Of a DNA stretch of 45,526 bases, positions 22,212-31,300 are shown piece after piece. The notes beneath the pieces are model-generated. The model was not told the DNA's origin. It saw only the letters and a list, made by a program, of their open reading frames with translations, and made no database searches. The stretch covers positions 1 through 45,526 of the IMG/VR virus record IMGVR_UViG_3300047472_000308; one strand, 5' to 3'. The number at the start of each line of letters is the position of its first letter. Position 1 is the stretch's first letter. Made by a program: the position numbers and the translations under genes. This DNA is from a virus.

Positions 22212-22448
22212 ATGGAAGATGAAAACCTCGACCCCGTAGGCCCACCGGACCGCGATGTGCTGGAGAGGCTCACGACCGCCGCGGTCGAAGTCGGCCTGCT
22301 CCGCGCCGGCGACAAGCCCGACCAGAACCTCATCGACTTCTGGATGCGCGCGGTCGACGCCTGCGCCATCGTGGCGGATCGCTACCCGAACCCCGATTGC
22401 GATGGCGACACCGTCGGGGATGCGATCAGGGCGGAGTTGTACGAATAA
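22212..22448 (+). CDS. Hypothetical 78-aa protein
   Basis: ATG 22212 with AGGA upstream, 9 bp after the 97-aa gene and so probably in the same SOS-linked transcript. Acidic and helical (DVLERLTTAAVEVGLLRAG, IDFWMRAVDACAIVADRY, DTVGDAIRAELYE). No family recognised. Its end overlaps the convergent Rz-like gene by 23 nt. Confidence 0.62.
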   Translation: MEDENLDPVGPPDRDVLERLTTAAVEVGLLRAGDKPDQNLIDFWMRAVDACAIVADRYPNPDCDGDTVGDAIRAELYE

Positions 22449-22989
22449 TCTGCGCAGCGCCGGCCGGCGCCAGCAGCGTGCGGTCGTTGCGCAGCAGGCC
22501 GAGCAGGAGCCCTACTTCGGCGTCGCGTCCTCTGACAATGCGGAGAGCTTCTTCAAGAAGTTCACCGCCCTCGCCTGCCACTCCTGCGAGGACTTCGGAT
22601 CGATCCGCGACACGCTCGCAGGCAACGGGGTCGCTTCGGGCTGCTTCGCGATCACGGGCGGCGCGGGCGGCAAGCTGGCGGGACACCCGCTGAGCATCAG
22701 CGACAGCAGCAGCGTGGCCGCTTTCCAGCCTCTGCACGATTCCGGTGTAGACATCGACGATCTCCTGTTGGTTGGCGGCGTGCGCGAGCTGCAGCGCGGC
22801 TACACGTTCCGACTCGCGCAGCGCAGCGCGGTTGCGCTCGCTGGTCTCGGTGGCGCGCGCTTGGCGCTCCTCGGCGAGTTCAGTCTTGACGCTGGCCACG
22901 CGCACCGTCTGCCAGCCGAGCGCTGCCAGCTGCACGGCAATCAGCACCAGCTTCCAGTTGGCCAGGAGCAGCTTGGCGGCGGTGATCAT
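22426..22989 (-). CDS. i-spanin (Rz-like)
   Basis: 187 aa. A single N-terminal membrane span (WKLVLIAVQLAALGW) in inner-membrane signal-anchor orientation, then a long charged helical periplasmic domain (VKTELAEERQARATETSERN onward) with coiled-coil character. It follows the endolysin gene by 13 bp and contains a second reading frame with an outer-membrane lipoprotein. Together these make the two-part spanin that joins inner and outer membrane in the last step of lysis. Last gene of the late operon. Confidence 0.85.
   Translation of the reverse strand: MITAAKLLLANWKLVLIAVQLAALGWQTVRVASVKTELAEERQARATETSERNRAALRESERVAALQLAHAANQQEIVDVYTGIVQRLESGHAAAVADAQRVSRQLAARAARDREAARSDPVACERVADRSEVLAGVAGEGGELLEEALRIVRGRDAEVGLLLGLLRNDRTLLAPAGAAQIIRTTPP
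22512..22754 (-). CDS. o-spanin (Rz1-like lipoprotein), nested in the Rz frame
   Basis: 80 aa, wholly inside the i-spanin gene in another frame, as in lambda Rz/Rz1. The signal AATLLLSLMLSGC ends in a lipobox LSGC (Cys at about residue 24). The mature part is Pro-rich (PASLPPAPPVIAKQPEATP), then a short helix. It would be lipidated at the outer membrane and pair with the i-spanin C-terminus. Confidence 0.85.
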   Translation of the reverse strand: MSTPESCRGWKAATLLLSLMLSGCPASLPPAPPVIAKQPEATPLPASVSRIDPKSSQEWQARAVNFLKKLSALSEDATPK

Positions 22990-23002
22990 GTCGGCGCCCG
23001 GG

Positions 23003-23548
23003 TCAGGGGAACTTCACCAGCGCGGCCGTGATGGCAGGCCCGGCATCGTGACCAAGGAACACCAGGCGCTCGGCTTCACGCCGGCGCTGGAGGCCTTTCA
23101 TGACCTCGCCACCAGACAGGTTCCAGCGCGGGAACTGCCCCGCGGCGCCCTTGTAGTCGCCGCTGTTCAGAACGCGCACCAGGGTCGACGCGGACAACGC
23201 CTCAGCGCCGGCGTTGTAGAAGATGGAGACGAGCGCGTCGAACTGCTTCTGCGTGAGCTGCACTCTGACAGCGCGCAGCACGGCCGGCTCGAACTCCTCC
23301 GCCATGCGGCGTGCGAACCGCGCGTCAGCCTCCTCCTGAGTGATGACCAGGCCCTCCACCACGCCGGGGCCGGTGTCGCCCCAGCCGATCGTCCAGGGGT
23401 CGCCGCGCAAGTGTGGCCCGATCGCCTTGCCTGCGCGCAGCGCCTTGGCAAGTTCGCTGCCTGGGTCGGGGTAGGCGCGCAGGCGGCACTTCTCGTAGGA
23501 GTGACAGATCTCGACGCCGTCGACGCCGATGTGCATGTTTTCGTTCAA
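23003..23548 (-). CDS. Endolysin, GH24 lysozyme
   Basis: 181 aa from TTG 23548, supported by AGGAG 7 nt upstream; ATG 23536 has no such site. E19 in YEKCRLRAYPDPG is the catalytic Glu; D28 follows eight residues later as in T4-type lysozymes; the third residue, a Thr, is in PWTIGWGDTG after an insert of about 19 residues. The body matches GH24 (FDALVSIFYNAGAEAL, RRREAERLVFL). There is no N-terminal signal or SAR segment, so release needs a holin. Confidence 0.92.
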   Translation of the reverse strand: MNENMHIGVDGVEICHSYEKCRLRAYPDPGSELAKALRAGKAIGPHLRGDPWTIGWGDTGPGVVEGLVITQEEADARFARRMAEEFEPAVLRAVRVQLTQKQFDALVSIFYNAGAEALSASTLVRVLNSGDYKGAAGQFPRWNLSGGEVMKGLQRRREAERLVFLGHDAGPAITAALVKFP

Positions 23549-23557
23549 GGTGTGCTC

Positions 23558-23881
23558 CTAGCGGGGGACGATGTCCAGTTGGACGGTGCGGGCGATTTCT
23601 TCGCCGTTCGAAAGCCGCATCCAGTACTCGATCGCGAAGCGCTGCCCCAGCGTGCCGCCGCTGACCCTGGGCACGGAGACCGTGGTCTCATCAAACAGCA
23701 CTTCGCCCTCTTTCCCCAGCCCATCGGCCAGATCGGCGGTCGCCTCAACGATGGTGATTCCGTCACCGAGCTCGGCGAGGTATTCGCCCATGTCGAGGCT
23801 GTAGGTAAGCTTCTCCCTCACTCCCTTGGGAATGGTCGGCAGGCCATCCGGCCCTGGTGTGTAGGTGACGATGACGTTCAT
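23558..23881 (-). CDS. Small beta-rich structural or accessory protein
   Basis: 107 aa, ATGA overlap with the repeat protein gene. Beta-rich throughout (MNVIVTYTPG, LTYSLDMGEYLAELGDGITIVEA, IARTVQLDIVPR), like an Ig-type domain. Such short beta proteins beside fibre genes are often virion accessory parts. Placed between the repeat protein and the endolysin. Confidence 0.68.
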   Translation of the reverse strand: MNVIVTYTPGPDGLPTIPKGVREKLTYSLDMGEYLAELGDGITIVEATADLADGLGKEGEVLFDETTVSVPRVSGGTLGQRFAIEYWMRLSNGEEIARTVQLDIVPR

Positions 23882-25287
23882 GGTTTCTGGACCTCATAGG
23901 TTCTTTTCTCTGGAGGCACGCCGAACTCCCGATCCTCGGCGTCGACCACCAGGACACGGCGCTCCGCCGGCACGACATAGGTGCGCTCGGTGCGCTCGAA
24001 GACATAGGCGCGCAGGCGCAGCGCACCGAACGTCAAGGAACTCGGGATGCCGATGCAGACAAGCTGGTATGGATCGAGGTGCTCCGCACCCAGTGCCGGG
24101 GTTCCGACTCGCGCGCTCGACGGAATTGCAAGCACTCCGAGTTCGAGCGCGAGCGACGGCACGCCCATCCACTCATCCGCGGGGACGCCGGGCACGGCAA
24201 ATCCGAGCGAAGGCGCCGGGACGCCGAAGCGCTCAGCAGTCGGCGAGCCGGCAGCATCGATGCGCAGCACAAGCGACGGCGCTCCGAACTTCTCCGCCGA
24301 TTCGATCGACGGCAGTATCAGGTCGGCGGCGTCTCCGCCCAGGGCCAGCACGCCGAACGCCTCGGCAGGCAAGATGCCGGGCGGCGTCAGGCCGAGGACA
24401 ATCGAGGCTGCCCCGAAACGCTCGCCGGTCGGGATCCCCGCCGTCACCACGCCAAGCGCCATCACAGGCGCACCCACGGCCTCAGAGCCTGGGGCACCGC
24501 CGACGCTCGCGACTGCGATGGAGAGAGAGCCGCTGCCGACCTTCGAGGCTCCCGGTACCCCGGACACTGCGAGCGCAGCCCCCAGCGTCGGCGCACCAAG
24601 CGCCTGAGTGCTTGGGATACCGGGCGGGGCGATGCCGAGGCTCATTGCCCCTATGCCGAAGGCCTCGGCACCTCTGACCTGGCCAACGGCCGTCATCGAG
24701 ATGCCGCCGCCAGCGTTCAGTACCCACTGCGCAGCGAAAACGGCGATGTTGGCGGAGATGCCAGTGGCGGTCTGCACGAAGATCCGCACGCGCAGCGTCT
24801 GGCCGGCGCTGGCCGCCGCGTAGTCGACGGTCACGACTCCGGTCTTGACATTGCCGGTCGTCGCGGACACGGTGCTCGTGTCGCTCACGTCCGTGGCGCT
24901 GTTGTCGCTCAGGTGGAACGAGACGCCCAGCACCGCCTCGTAGCAACTCAGGTCGACGCGCGCGCGCCGGCTGTTGGTGTCCGCAGGCAGCGTGAACTCG
25001 ATGCCGTCCCCGGTCTGGCTGAAGGGCGGACCGTCGTTGCGGTCGTTGTAGACATTGCCCGTCCACGTGCCCGAGGCGGGTGAGACGCCGCCGGTGAAGG
25101 GGATGGTGTAGGGATCGCCGGAGTACCGGTTCAGCGCGCCGTTGTTGAAGACCGAGAGCCCCGAGATGGTCCCGCCGCCACCGGACTTGGTGTTGTCCGT
25201 CGGTCCAAAGAGGCGCCAGTCGGCCGCGCCGGCGACGGTTCCGGACGTAGCCCCGGTCGTGAACGAGACGATCGACAGCGCGGCCAT
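23878..25287 (-). CDS. Virion protein with ~20-residue GIPS-x-E-x-FG repeats
   Basis: 469 aa. The N-terminal ~200 residues form a beta domain (SIVSFTTGATSGTVAGAADW, SGTWTGNVYNDRNDG). Residues ~205-435 hold about ten imperfect repeats of ~20 residues with the pattern G-I-P-S-x-E-x-F-G-A-P-S-L-x-L (GIPSTQALGAPTLG, GIPTGERFGAASIVLG, GSPTAERFGVPAPSLG). A short C-terminal tail ends REFGVPPEKRTYEVQKP. Repeats of this type occur in phage surface or fibre-like proteins. In the late operon after the tail fibre group, so a host-binding or capsid/tail decoration role is likely. Confidence 0.78.
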   Translation of the reverse strand: MAALSIVSFTTGATSGTVAGAADWRLFGPTDNTKSGGGGTISGLSVFNNGALNRYSGDPYTIPFTGGVSPASGTWTGNVYNDRNDGPPFSQTGDGIEFTLPADTNSRRARVDLSCYEAVLGVSFHLSDNSATDVSDTSTVSATTGNVKTGVVTVDYAAASAGQTLRVRIFVQTATGISANIAVFAAQWVLNAGGGISMTAVGQVRGAEAFGIGAMSLGIAPPGIPSTQALGAPTLGAALAVSGVPGASKVGSGSLSIAVASVGGAPGSEAVGAPVMALGVVTAGIPTGERFGAASIVLGLTPPGILPAEAFGVLALGGDAADLILPSIESAEKFGAPSLVLRIDAAGSPTAERFGVPAPSLGFAVPGVPADEWMGVPSLALELGVLAIPSSARVGTPALGAEHLDPYQLVCIGIPSSLTFGALRLRAYVFERTERTYVVPAERRVLVVDAEDREFGVPPEKRTYEVQKP

Positions 25288-25288
25288 G

Positions 25289-25507
25289 CTATTTCAGCTT
25301 CTCGGTGATCCGGTCGGCCGCATGGCCCCGCCAGACATCCTGTCGGTGCTCGGGCATCCGCTCCCAAGCATCGGCCGGGTAGGCGAAGCCGCTCTCCACC
25401 GCGACGGCACGGAACAGCGCCTCCGCAAGGCGCTCGGGCGTCTTGCCGGACTTGCTCACAGCGAGCATGACGCGCCCCAGGGGCGTCGCAGCTTGTTCCG
25501 CGTCCAC
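25289..25507 (-). CDS. Hypothetical 72-aa late protein
   Basis: GTG start at 25507, two bases after the previous stop TAG. Helical, with a possible conserved block (LAEALFRAVAVESGFAYPAD, EHRQDVWRGHAADRITEKLK). Fits the gap between two structural genes exactly. No family recognised. Confidence 0.6.
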   Translation of the reverse strand: MDAEQAATPLGRVMLAVSKSGKTPERLAEALFRAVAVESGFAYPADAWERMPEHRQDVWRGHAADRITEKLK

Positions 25508-25509
25508 GG

Positions 25510-26133
25510 CTACAGCTTGAAGATCTTGCTCGGGCCGTTGTCCCAGACGACGCTGATCGGCTGGCTTGGCGCGGGCGTGAATGGAGCGGTGAAGCTCGCC
25601 GCCGTGTACTCGTAGACCGCACCGGCCGCAACCGCGCTGCCCAGCGCCGCGACGGTGAGCGACCGAGCGCCGGCGGATGCTGCGGCCGACGTGGCGATGG
25701 TCGTCGGACCGGTGCCGCTGATCTTGGTCAGGACCGCGCCGCTGGCGATGTCAGCCGGCAGATCCTCGGGCACGAGGGCCGTCGCGCCGCTCGCTGCATT
25801 GGCGGTGATCTCGATCTGGAAGCGCCCGTCGAGGTATGCGATGACGCGCGCCGTGGCGTTGTTGCCCGTGTGCTGATACAGCGCGATGGCGTTCGACGGA
25901 TCTGCGGCCAGCGCGCTGAGCGTGGTGTCGGCTGCGTCGAACACGCCTGCCGCATAGCTCTTGCCCGAAAGCGCCGCGCTGCGGCCATTGTCGTTGGCGA
26001 CCAGGTCGTCGAGGAAGTCATGCGCGGCATTGAAGGCGTAGGCGCTCTTCAGCAGCATGGCGCGCACGTCGCCCGTCATATCGATGGTGCGGTCGAGGAT
26101 GCCTTCACGGCCTTTGTCGTAGAGAACGTTCAT
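25510..26133 (-). CDS. Phage virion structural protein, fibre-associated
   Basis: 207 aa, ATG with GGAGCAAC upstream. MNVLYDKGREGILDR and DVRAMLLKSAYAFNAAHDF followed by DTTLSALAADPSNAIALYQHTG is the pattern of a structural family found in many phages, including actinophages. The remainder is Ala/Thr/Ser-rich beta sequence. Probably a virion surface or baseplate part; precise place unknown. Confidence 0.75.
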   Translation of the reverse strand: MNVLYDKGREGILDRTIDMTGDVRAMLLKSAYAFNAAHDFLDDLVANDNGRSAALSGKSYAAGVFDAADTTLSALAADPSNAIALYQHTGNNATARVIAYLDGRFQIEITANAASGATALVPEDLPADIASGAVLTKISGTGPTTIATSAAASAGARSLTVAALGSAVAAGAVYEYTAASFTAPFTPAPSQPISVVWDNGPSKIFKL

Positions 26134-26157
26134 GGGTTGCTCCTAAAAAGATGTTGA

Positions 26158-26532
26158 TCAAGGTGCAGACGCACGCGAGCCCGCAACGGGCTTGGCGGCT
26201 GCACTGGTCGCTGCTTGCTTCGCGGCCTGTGCGGCGTTCTGAGCTGCCGACGCCGCGTCATCCGCCCTGGCCGCTGCGGTTGCCGCGGTATCGGCAGCGA
26301 CGCCGACGCGCCCGCTAAGGTTGCTGAGGCGCTGGTCGTAGGCCTGGCGAAGCCGCTCGATCTCGGCAATGCGGTCCGCGCGCTCCTGCTGGATGCCGCC
26401 CCAGTAGCCGACACCCATGCCGCCGCCCACGAGGCCGCACAAGACGACAAGCATCTCGAACCACTTTCGGACGGTGCGGGGTAGGCGCTTCAGGGTCTCT
26501 ATGCCCTGCAGGTCAGAGTCATTGCTTTGCAT
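26158..26532 (-). CDS. Membrane protein with Ala-rich coil, holin-module candidate
   Basis: 124 aa, GGAG 7 nt before the ATG; overlaps the upstream gene by 14 nt. One membrane segment at about residues 25-47 (EMLVVLCGLVGGGMGVGYWGG), then a heptad region (ERADRIAEIERLRQAYDQR) and an Ala/Gln-rich tail. Alone among late genes, this and the next one encode single-span membrane proteins upstream of the endolysin, so together they are the most likely holin/antiholin pair. Confidence 0.6.
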   Translation of the reverse strand: MQSNDSDLQGIETLKRLPRTVRKWFEMLVVLCGLVGGGMGVGYWGGIQQERADRIAEIERLRQAYDQRLSNLSGRVGVAADTAATAAARADDAASAAQNAAQAAKQAATSAAAKPVAGSRASAP

Positions 26533-26893
26533 TCATCTGCTCCTTCAGCCCGCGCACCTGGTCGCGAAGTTCGTTGAGTTCCTGGTTCTGGAGGGCGAGC
26601 TGCTCCGTCATGGCCTTCATCTGGCCCTTCAGTTCCCAGACTTGCTGGTAAGCCTCGTTGCGTTCCTTGGCGAACTGGTCCGCGCGCTGTTCGGCGAGCG
26701 CGCGCTGCTCGCGCTCGGTCTTCAGCAATTGGTCATAGACGCTCAGCGCCTTGATCTGGCCGTTTGCGTCGGCACCCGCCATCTCGCGCGAGTTCCGATT
26801 GCTCCACAGCCACAGGGCAACCGACACGCCGATAGCGGCAGCGCCGCCGATCGCGCCGCGCAGCTCCACGAATAGCTTCAGGAGGTCTTCCAT
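26519..26893 (-). CDS. Membrane protein with coiled coil, holin-module candidate
   Basis: 124 aa. One membrane span (AIGGAAAIGVSVALWLW) close to the N-terminus, then a long coiled coil (LLKTEREQRALAEQRADQFA through ELNELRDQVRGLKEQMN). The order resembles small phage inner-membrane proteins next to lysis genes. Its end overlaps the next membrane protein, suggesting joint translation. Holin function is inferred from layout and not from family. Confidence 0.6.
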   Translation of the reverse strand: MEDLLKLFVELRGAIGGAAAIGVSVALWLWSNRNSREMAGADANGQIKALSVYDQLLKTEREQRALAEQRADQFAKERNEAYQQVWELKGQMKAMTEQLALQNQELNELRDQVRGLKEQMNAKQ

Positions 26894-26897
26894 AGAC

Positions 26898-27368
26898 TCA
26901 GGCTGGCCACCCGGCAGCTACGTCATACGCCCCCGCTTGCTCGATCGAGGTGATCGCCGCGATGGCCTCATGATGCGCACGCTCCGCGTCGAAGCACGCC
27001 TGGACGTGCTGGCCGATCGCCCCAGCGATCGCCCTGACCTGGTCGATGGTCAGCGACACCCAGCCCGAGGCGGACTTGAAATTGACCGCCTCCACACCGG
27101 CGAGGCCCGCGCTCACGAGGACGGCCGTGATGCGCGCCTGATCGTCGCTGCCCGTCTGCACCTCCGTGCCATCAGGCAAGGTCATACCGCCGGTCTCCAC
27201 CTCCCAGCGCTTCGCGGTGGCCAACTTCAACAGCTTCGCCTTGAGTTCATCGAGGCTGGGCATCTGGATGATTTCGCCGTCCGGCAGAGCCGAGGCGAGC
27301 ATGCTTTCCATGCCGCCGTCGGGCCGCGTGCGGTAGACGATCGTGTCATTGAGATAGCGCCAGGTCAT
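26898..27368 (-). CDS. DUF4376-like tail fibre accessory protein
   Basis: 156 aa, ATGA overlap with the fibre gene. After a short N-terminal beta part (MTWRYLNDTIVYRT), a DUF4376-type domain covers most of the protein: ALKAKLLKLATAKRWEVETGG-like start, DDQARITAVLVSAGLAGV, and NFKSASGWVSLTIDQVRAIA. This domain is found on proteins next to, or at the ends of, tail fibres and is thought to help fibre assembly. Confidence 0.78.
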   Translation of the reverse strand: MTWRYLNDTIVYRTRPDGGMESMLASALPDGEIIQMPSLDELKAKLLKLATAKRWEVETGGMTLPDGTEVQTGSDDQARITAVLVSAGLAGVEAVNFKSASGWVSLTIDQVRAIAGAIGQHVQACFDAERAHHEAIAAITSIEQAGAYDVAAGWPA

Positions 27369-28294
27369 AGTTCGGCTCCGGTGAAAAGGAAGGCGGAGTT
27401 GGTGGAGTTGGCGTTGAGTACGGTCGAATCGCCGGCCACGAGGCCGGACGCGACCGTCGCCGTGCAGATGGCGCCCTGCAGGCTCGCGACGGTGTACGCA
27501 AACGAACCGAGGTTTCCGGTGGCCGATCCAGCTGCCGTGAGCAGGTAGGCAGTGCCGACCGAGATGACGCCGGAGGGAACGACGCGAGGCTCGACGCGGA
27601 ACTTGAAGAACACCAGCGCCGAAGTGCCGCTCGTACATTGCCCCTGGGCGATGGGGTGGCCAACGACAGGCGCAACGAACGCAGGAAGGAACCGCTCGCA
27701 CCGAAGAAGCTCCTGGTCGTACTCGCGCGCCTCATAGGGGGTCTGCAGCGTGCCGGGCTCGAGTTGCACCTTGCCCAGGGTGCCGGTGCCGAACTCGATG
27801 CTGAGATTGGCATTCGCAGTGATCCCGCTGGCAGTCACTCCCGATGCAGCTGCTGCGCCGCCGGCGATCTTCCCTTGGGCATTGCCGGCCCACGACATGA
27901 CGTAGTCCCCGCCCTCTACGTCCCTCCCCTCGATGACGTGGACCAGCGATCCAGCGGAGATCGTCAGCAGGTTCCCGTTGCCGGAAGCGGTGAAGGTGAA
28001 CGTGCACCCGCCTGCACCCGCCTTCCAGCGATCGAAGCCCGTCTGGCCGGCAGGCAGCACGACGGTGCCCGAAAGGCCGCGGCGATTGACCGCGAAAATG
28101 CTGTTGTCAACGCGGTTGCGGTTGCTGATCACCGGACCGATGCGCAGGGCGTCGCGCGCCTCCGCCGGGTTGCCGGTCGGCCCGAGCAGCCCAAAGACAT
28201 AGTCATACCACTTGCCGAAGCCGACGCGCGCAGCGCCGGCGGACGGTACAGGATAGGGAGCGGAGATCTCGTTCCTTGCGGGAGGTGCGGGCAT
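27365..28294 (-). CDS. Tail fibre / receptor-binding protein
   Basis: 309 aa. The N-terminus (NEISAPYPVPSAGAARVGF) resembles attachment regions that dock to the tail tip. The rest is beta-rich: VNRRGLSGTVVLPAGQTGFDRWKAGAGG is the pattern of phage carbohydrate-binding jelly-roll modules (usually preceded by an N-G-x-F motif), and ends with a Ser/Thr/Ala-rich beta tip (ICTATVASGLVAGDSTVLNA). It lies right after the tail tip gene and before a fibre-assembly domain protein. Host recognition is inferred. Confidence 0.75.
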   Translation of the reverse strand: MPAPPARNEISAPYPVPSAGAARVGFGKWYDYVFGLLGPTGNPAEARDALRIGPVISNRNRVDNSIFAVNRRGLSGTVVLPAGQTGFDRWKAGAGGCTFTFTASGNGNLLTISAGSLVHVIEGRDVEGGDYVMSWAGNAQGKIAGGAAAASGVTASGITANANLSIEFGTGTLGKVQLEPGTLQTPYEAREYDQELLRCERFLPAFVAPVVGHPIAQGQCTSGTSALVFFKFRVEPRVVPSGVISVGTAYLLTAAGSATGNLGSFAYTVASLQGAICTATVASGLVAGDSTVLNANSTNSAFLFTGAEL

Positions 28295-28305
28295 GGTGGG
28301 GCCTT

Positions 28306-31300
28306 TCAGTAGCCGATGATTTCGAGGTCTGCCGTCGCGCCGGAAACGCCGACGCCGGCAACGTTGAATGCATGGATGACGGGAGCAAGCTCGACCGCCT
28401 TGTCGGCCTCGGCGCGGATCGCGCCGCTCGCGTTGGCCTGGAGTGCGCCGACCAGCACGGCCTTGATGGAAGTGAAGTTCTTCGTGTAGGGGATGAGCGT
28501 GCCGCCAGCTGCAATCGGGACGTCTGCGAGGGTCTCGCGTAGGTCTGGCGCGTCCACCGTGAGCACCAACGCGTTGATCGCCCCCTGCGTCGCGCCCGCG
28601 CCGATCGTGATGCGGAATTGGTACACATCATTCGAGGCGATGACTTGGCCTGGCCAGGGCTGCCAAACGCCGGGTGGCCCGTACATGGGCGCATCGTCAT
28701 CGGCCGGATAGAAGGAAGCGTTGTCCGGTCCATAGAAGGAGCCCGGGCCCATCAGCCGATACTCAATGCGCAGGTCCTTCCCGTCGGCGTCAATCGCCAG
28801 CGTCATGAAGGAGCCGGCCAACGCAGAATTGATCGAGATCTCTTCGGTCACATAGACCATCTCGGCGAAGTCCCCAGCGCTGTAGAAGGACTCGTTGTCG
28901 TCGCCATAGAAGCTCTGGTCGTCAGTTCCATAGAACGAGTCCAGCGCATCCGCTGTCGGAACGCCTCCGACGATCGTCCACCCGCTTTGTTCGCCGGCCG
29001 CGAAGGGCCAGCCCATCGCATTGAAGTCCCACTGCTCAATGACATTGGCGATGTTGGGATCGCCAAGGTTCATCACGATGTTGGCAGTGGCCCGGGACTG
29101 GTTGCCCGTCGTGTCCACCGCCTTCGCCATGATCGTCACGACGCCGTTGGGCCGGGTGACCAGGTCGTACGGGCTCTCCGTCACTATCCCCGAATGCAGC
29201 GGCACGGCGCTGTTCCAGTCGAGGCTGTTGCCGTAGTGGAAGCGGAAGACGAAGCCCGCGAGATCCGGCACGCGCCGGGGCAGACTCCAGGACAGGATGC
29301 TGCCGCTGATGGACAGGTCCTCGATGTCCGGCGGCGGCGCCGTCTTGCCCTCCACGACGTGCGCGACCTGCAGCCCCCAGTCGCTGACCGCAAGCGTGCT
29401 CCGTGAACGCGCACGGATGTAGATCAGCGCACGATCTTCGAGGCCGACGAGCAGAGCCTGAGTCGTGTCGCCCTGCACTACCACGCTCTGCCAGATGCCG
29501 TCCGTGACTCGGCGGTACTGAATCTCGACGGTGCCGCCTTGTGTGATCGACGCGTCGGCGATCGCCCCCCAGATCACGCGCACCGCATTGACGATTGTGC
29601 CGTCCGTCTGAACGATCAGTTCGTCCTCTCCGCTGCGAATGGCAGTGATAGTAGGTGGGTAGATCTCCCAGGGCCGTGGCAGGGTGGAGTTGCTCGCATA
29701 GCCTTGAGGGACGAATGCGGCACCAGGTTGAAAGATCGCGGCGCTGTTCTCCTTCAGGGTCAGCTCGATGAACCCTCCCGGGATAAAGCGGCGCCCTAGG
29801 ATGCGAAACTCCTTCGCGCTCCAGCCATAGCGCGGCATGGTCATCGTCACGCCATCGAAGAGCTGCAGCGGGTAGGCGCGCATCTTGAACGGCAGCGTCA
29901 CCGTCATCGGGTCGCGGCCATCGCGCAGCATGATCCCCGCGATGTGATTTGCCTGCGGCGCGTAGAACACGGCTGGCATTGACACTTCGATGGGAAGCTC
30001 AGCCCCATCGTCAGCGATCAGCGCTGGTCCCTTGAAGGGCGAGATCGGCGTGAGAACGTAGTTCGCCGCCGCATCCCATATGCGCGCGGAGATCGTGTTG
30101 ACCTTGTCGTTGCGGGGCCTATGCGGGCTCACGTTGCTCGCGTTGAAGCTGCGGGATCCGTTGCTATCCACCACCGAGATCGCGAGATCCTCCTGAGTCA
30201 GGTGCATGACCGGCAGTTGATAGACGCCTGCGCGCAGGAAGAACTCGCCCGCGGCATAGGCCCACTCGCCGCCCATGGCCTGCGCAAGGTCGTCGAGAGC
30301 ATCGCGCGCCGGCGTGCCGAACGGGAACACGCAAGCGCCTCGGAACATGGAGACCCAATCGCTGCCGGTGTAGCTGATGCCCGGTTCGCAGGCGTTCGCC
30401 GCTGCGGCAATGCGCGCATCCTCAGCGGGGGTGATGGCGGTGCGCTTGCCGAAGTGCGGATGCGTGAGGATGTGGCGCATCATGAGGGGCGGCGTCTCGG
30501 TGAAAAGGGTCAGGCCATTGCGCGGATCGAAGACCCGCCCTCCCCGCATCAGGGCGGTCACTACGGGCACGCTGCTCGGGAACGCGGTGTCGTCGAAGAG
30601 GAACTCGCAGATCACGTAGGTGATGCCCTCCCCGCGATGCTGCGGCGTCCAGACGCCGGGGAAAAACTGCTGCAGGCGCAGGTCCGCCTGCTGGCCAGGG
30701 GCGCCCAGATACCAGCGCACGATGGCCTTGCTGTCGAGGTACTGGTACTGGTAGGAGTGGTAGTAGGCCCAGCTCGGATCGAAGTCAGGGACCGTGAGGA
30801 CGTTGCCCTCCAGGGTGAAGGCGACGGGGCCGATGTCGCGCTCACCGCCGGCGCTGTCGCGCTCCCGATGCACGGACAGCGACCCCGCGAGGGGCACGTG
30901 GTCGAGGATGGTGACGGCGCCCGTGAGGGCAGCGCCCGGTCCGAGCGCTGCCGGGACCGACTGGGTCACGATGCGCGCGTAGGGGGCACTGAGCACATTG
31001 CCGTCGGCGTCGAGCGACACCGGCACATCGTTGAAGAAGATCTGCTCGATGCCGTCGCATTCGTGGCCGGCCATCGCGAGGCACATGAAGAAGCGCTCCT
31101 TCGTGGCGCCGTGGCTGCCCTTGAAGAGGACCGTGCCACCTTTGCGTACGCGGCCGAGGACCAGTTCTCGCGACCCGAGAGTGTCCGCCAGGTTCACGAG
31201 CCGGTCGACGCGCGATGCGTCCGCACGCGCGCGCGCCGCCCGTTCCTGCTTACGCTTCTGAAAGCTGGAGAACGCCATTGTCCCGAGCAGAACGACCGCG

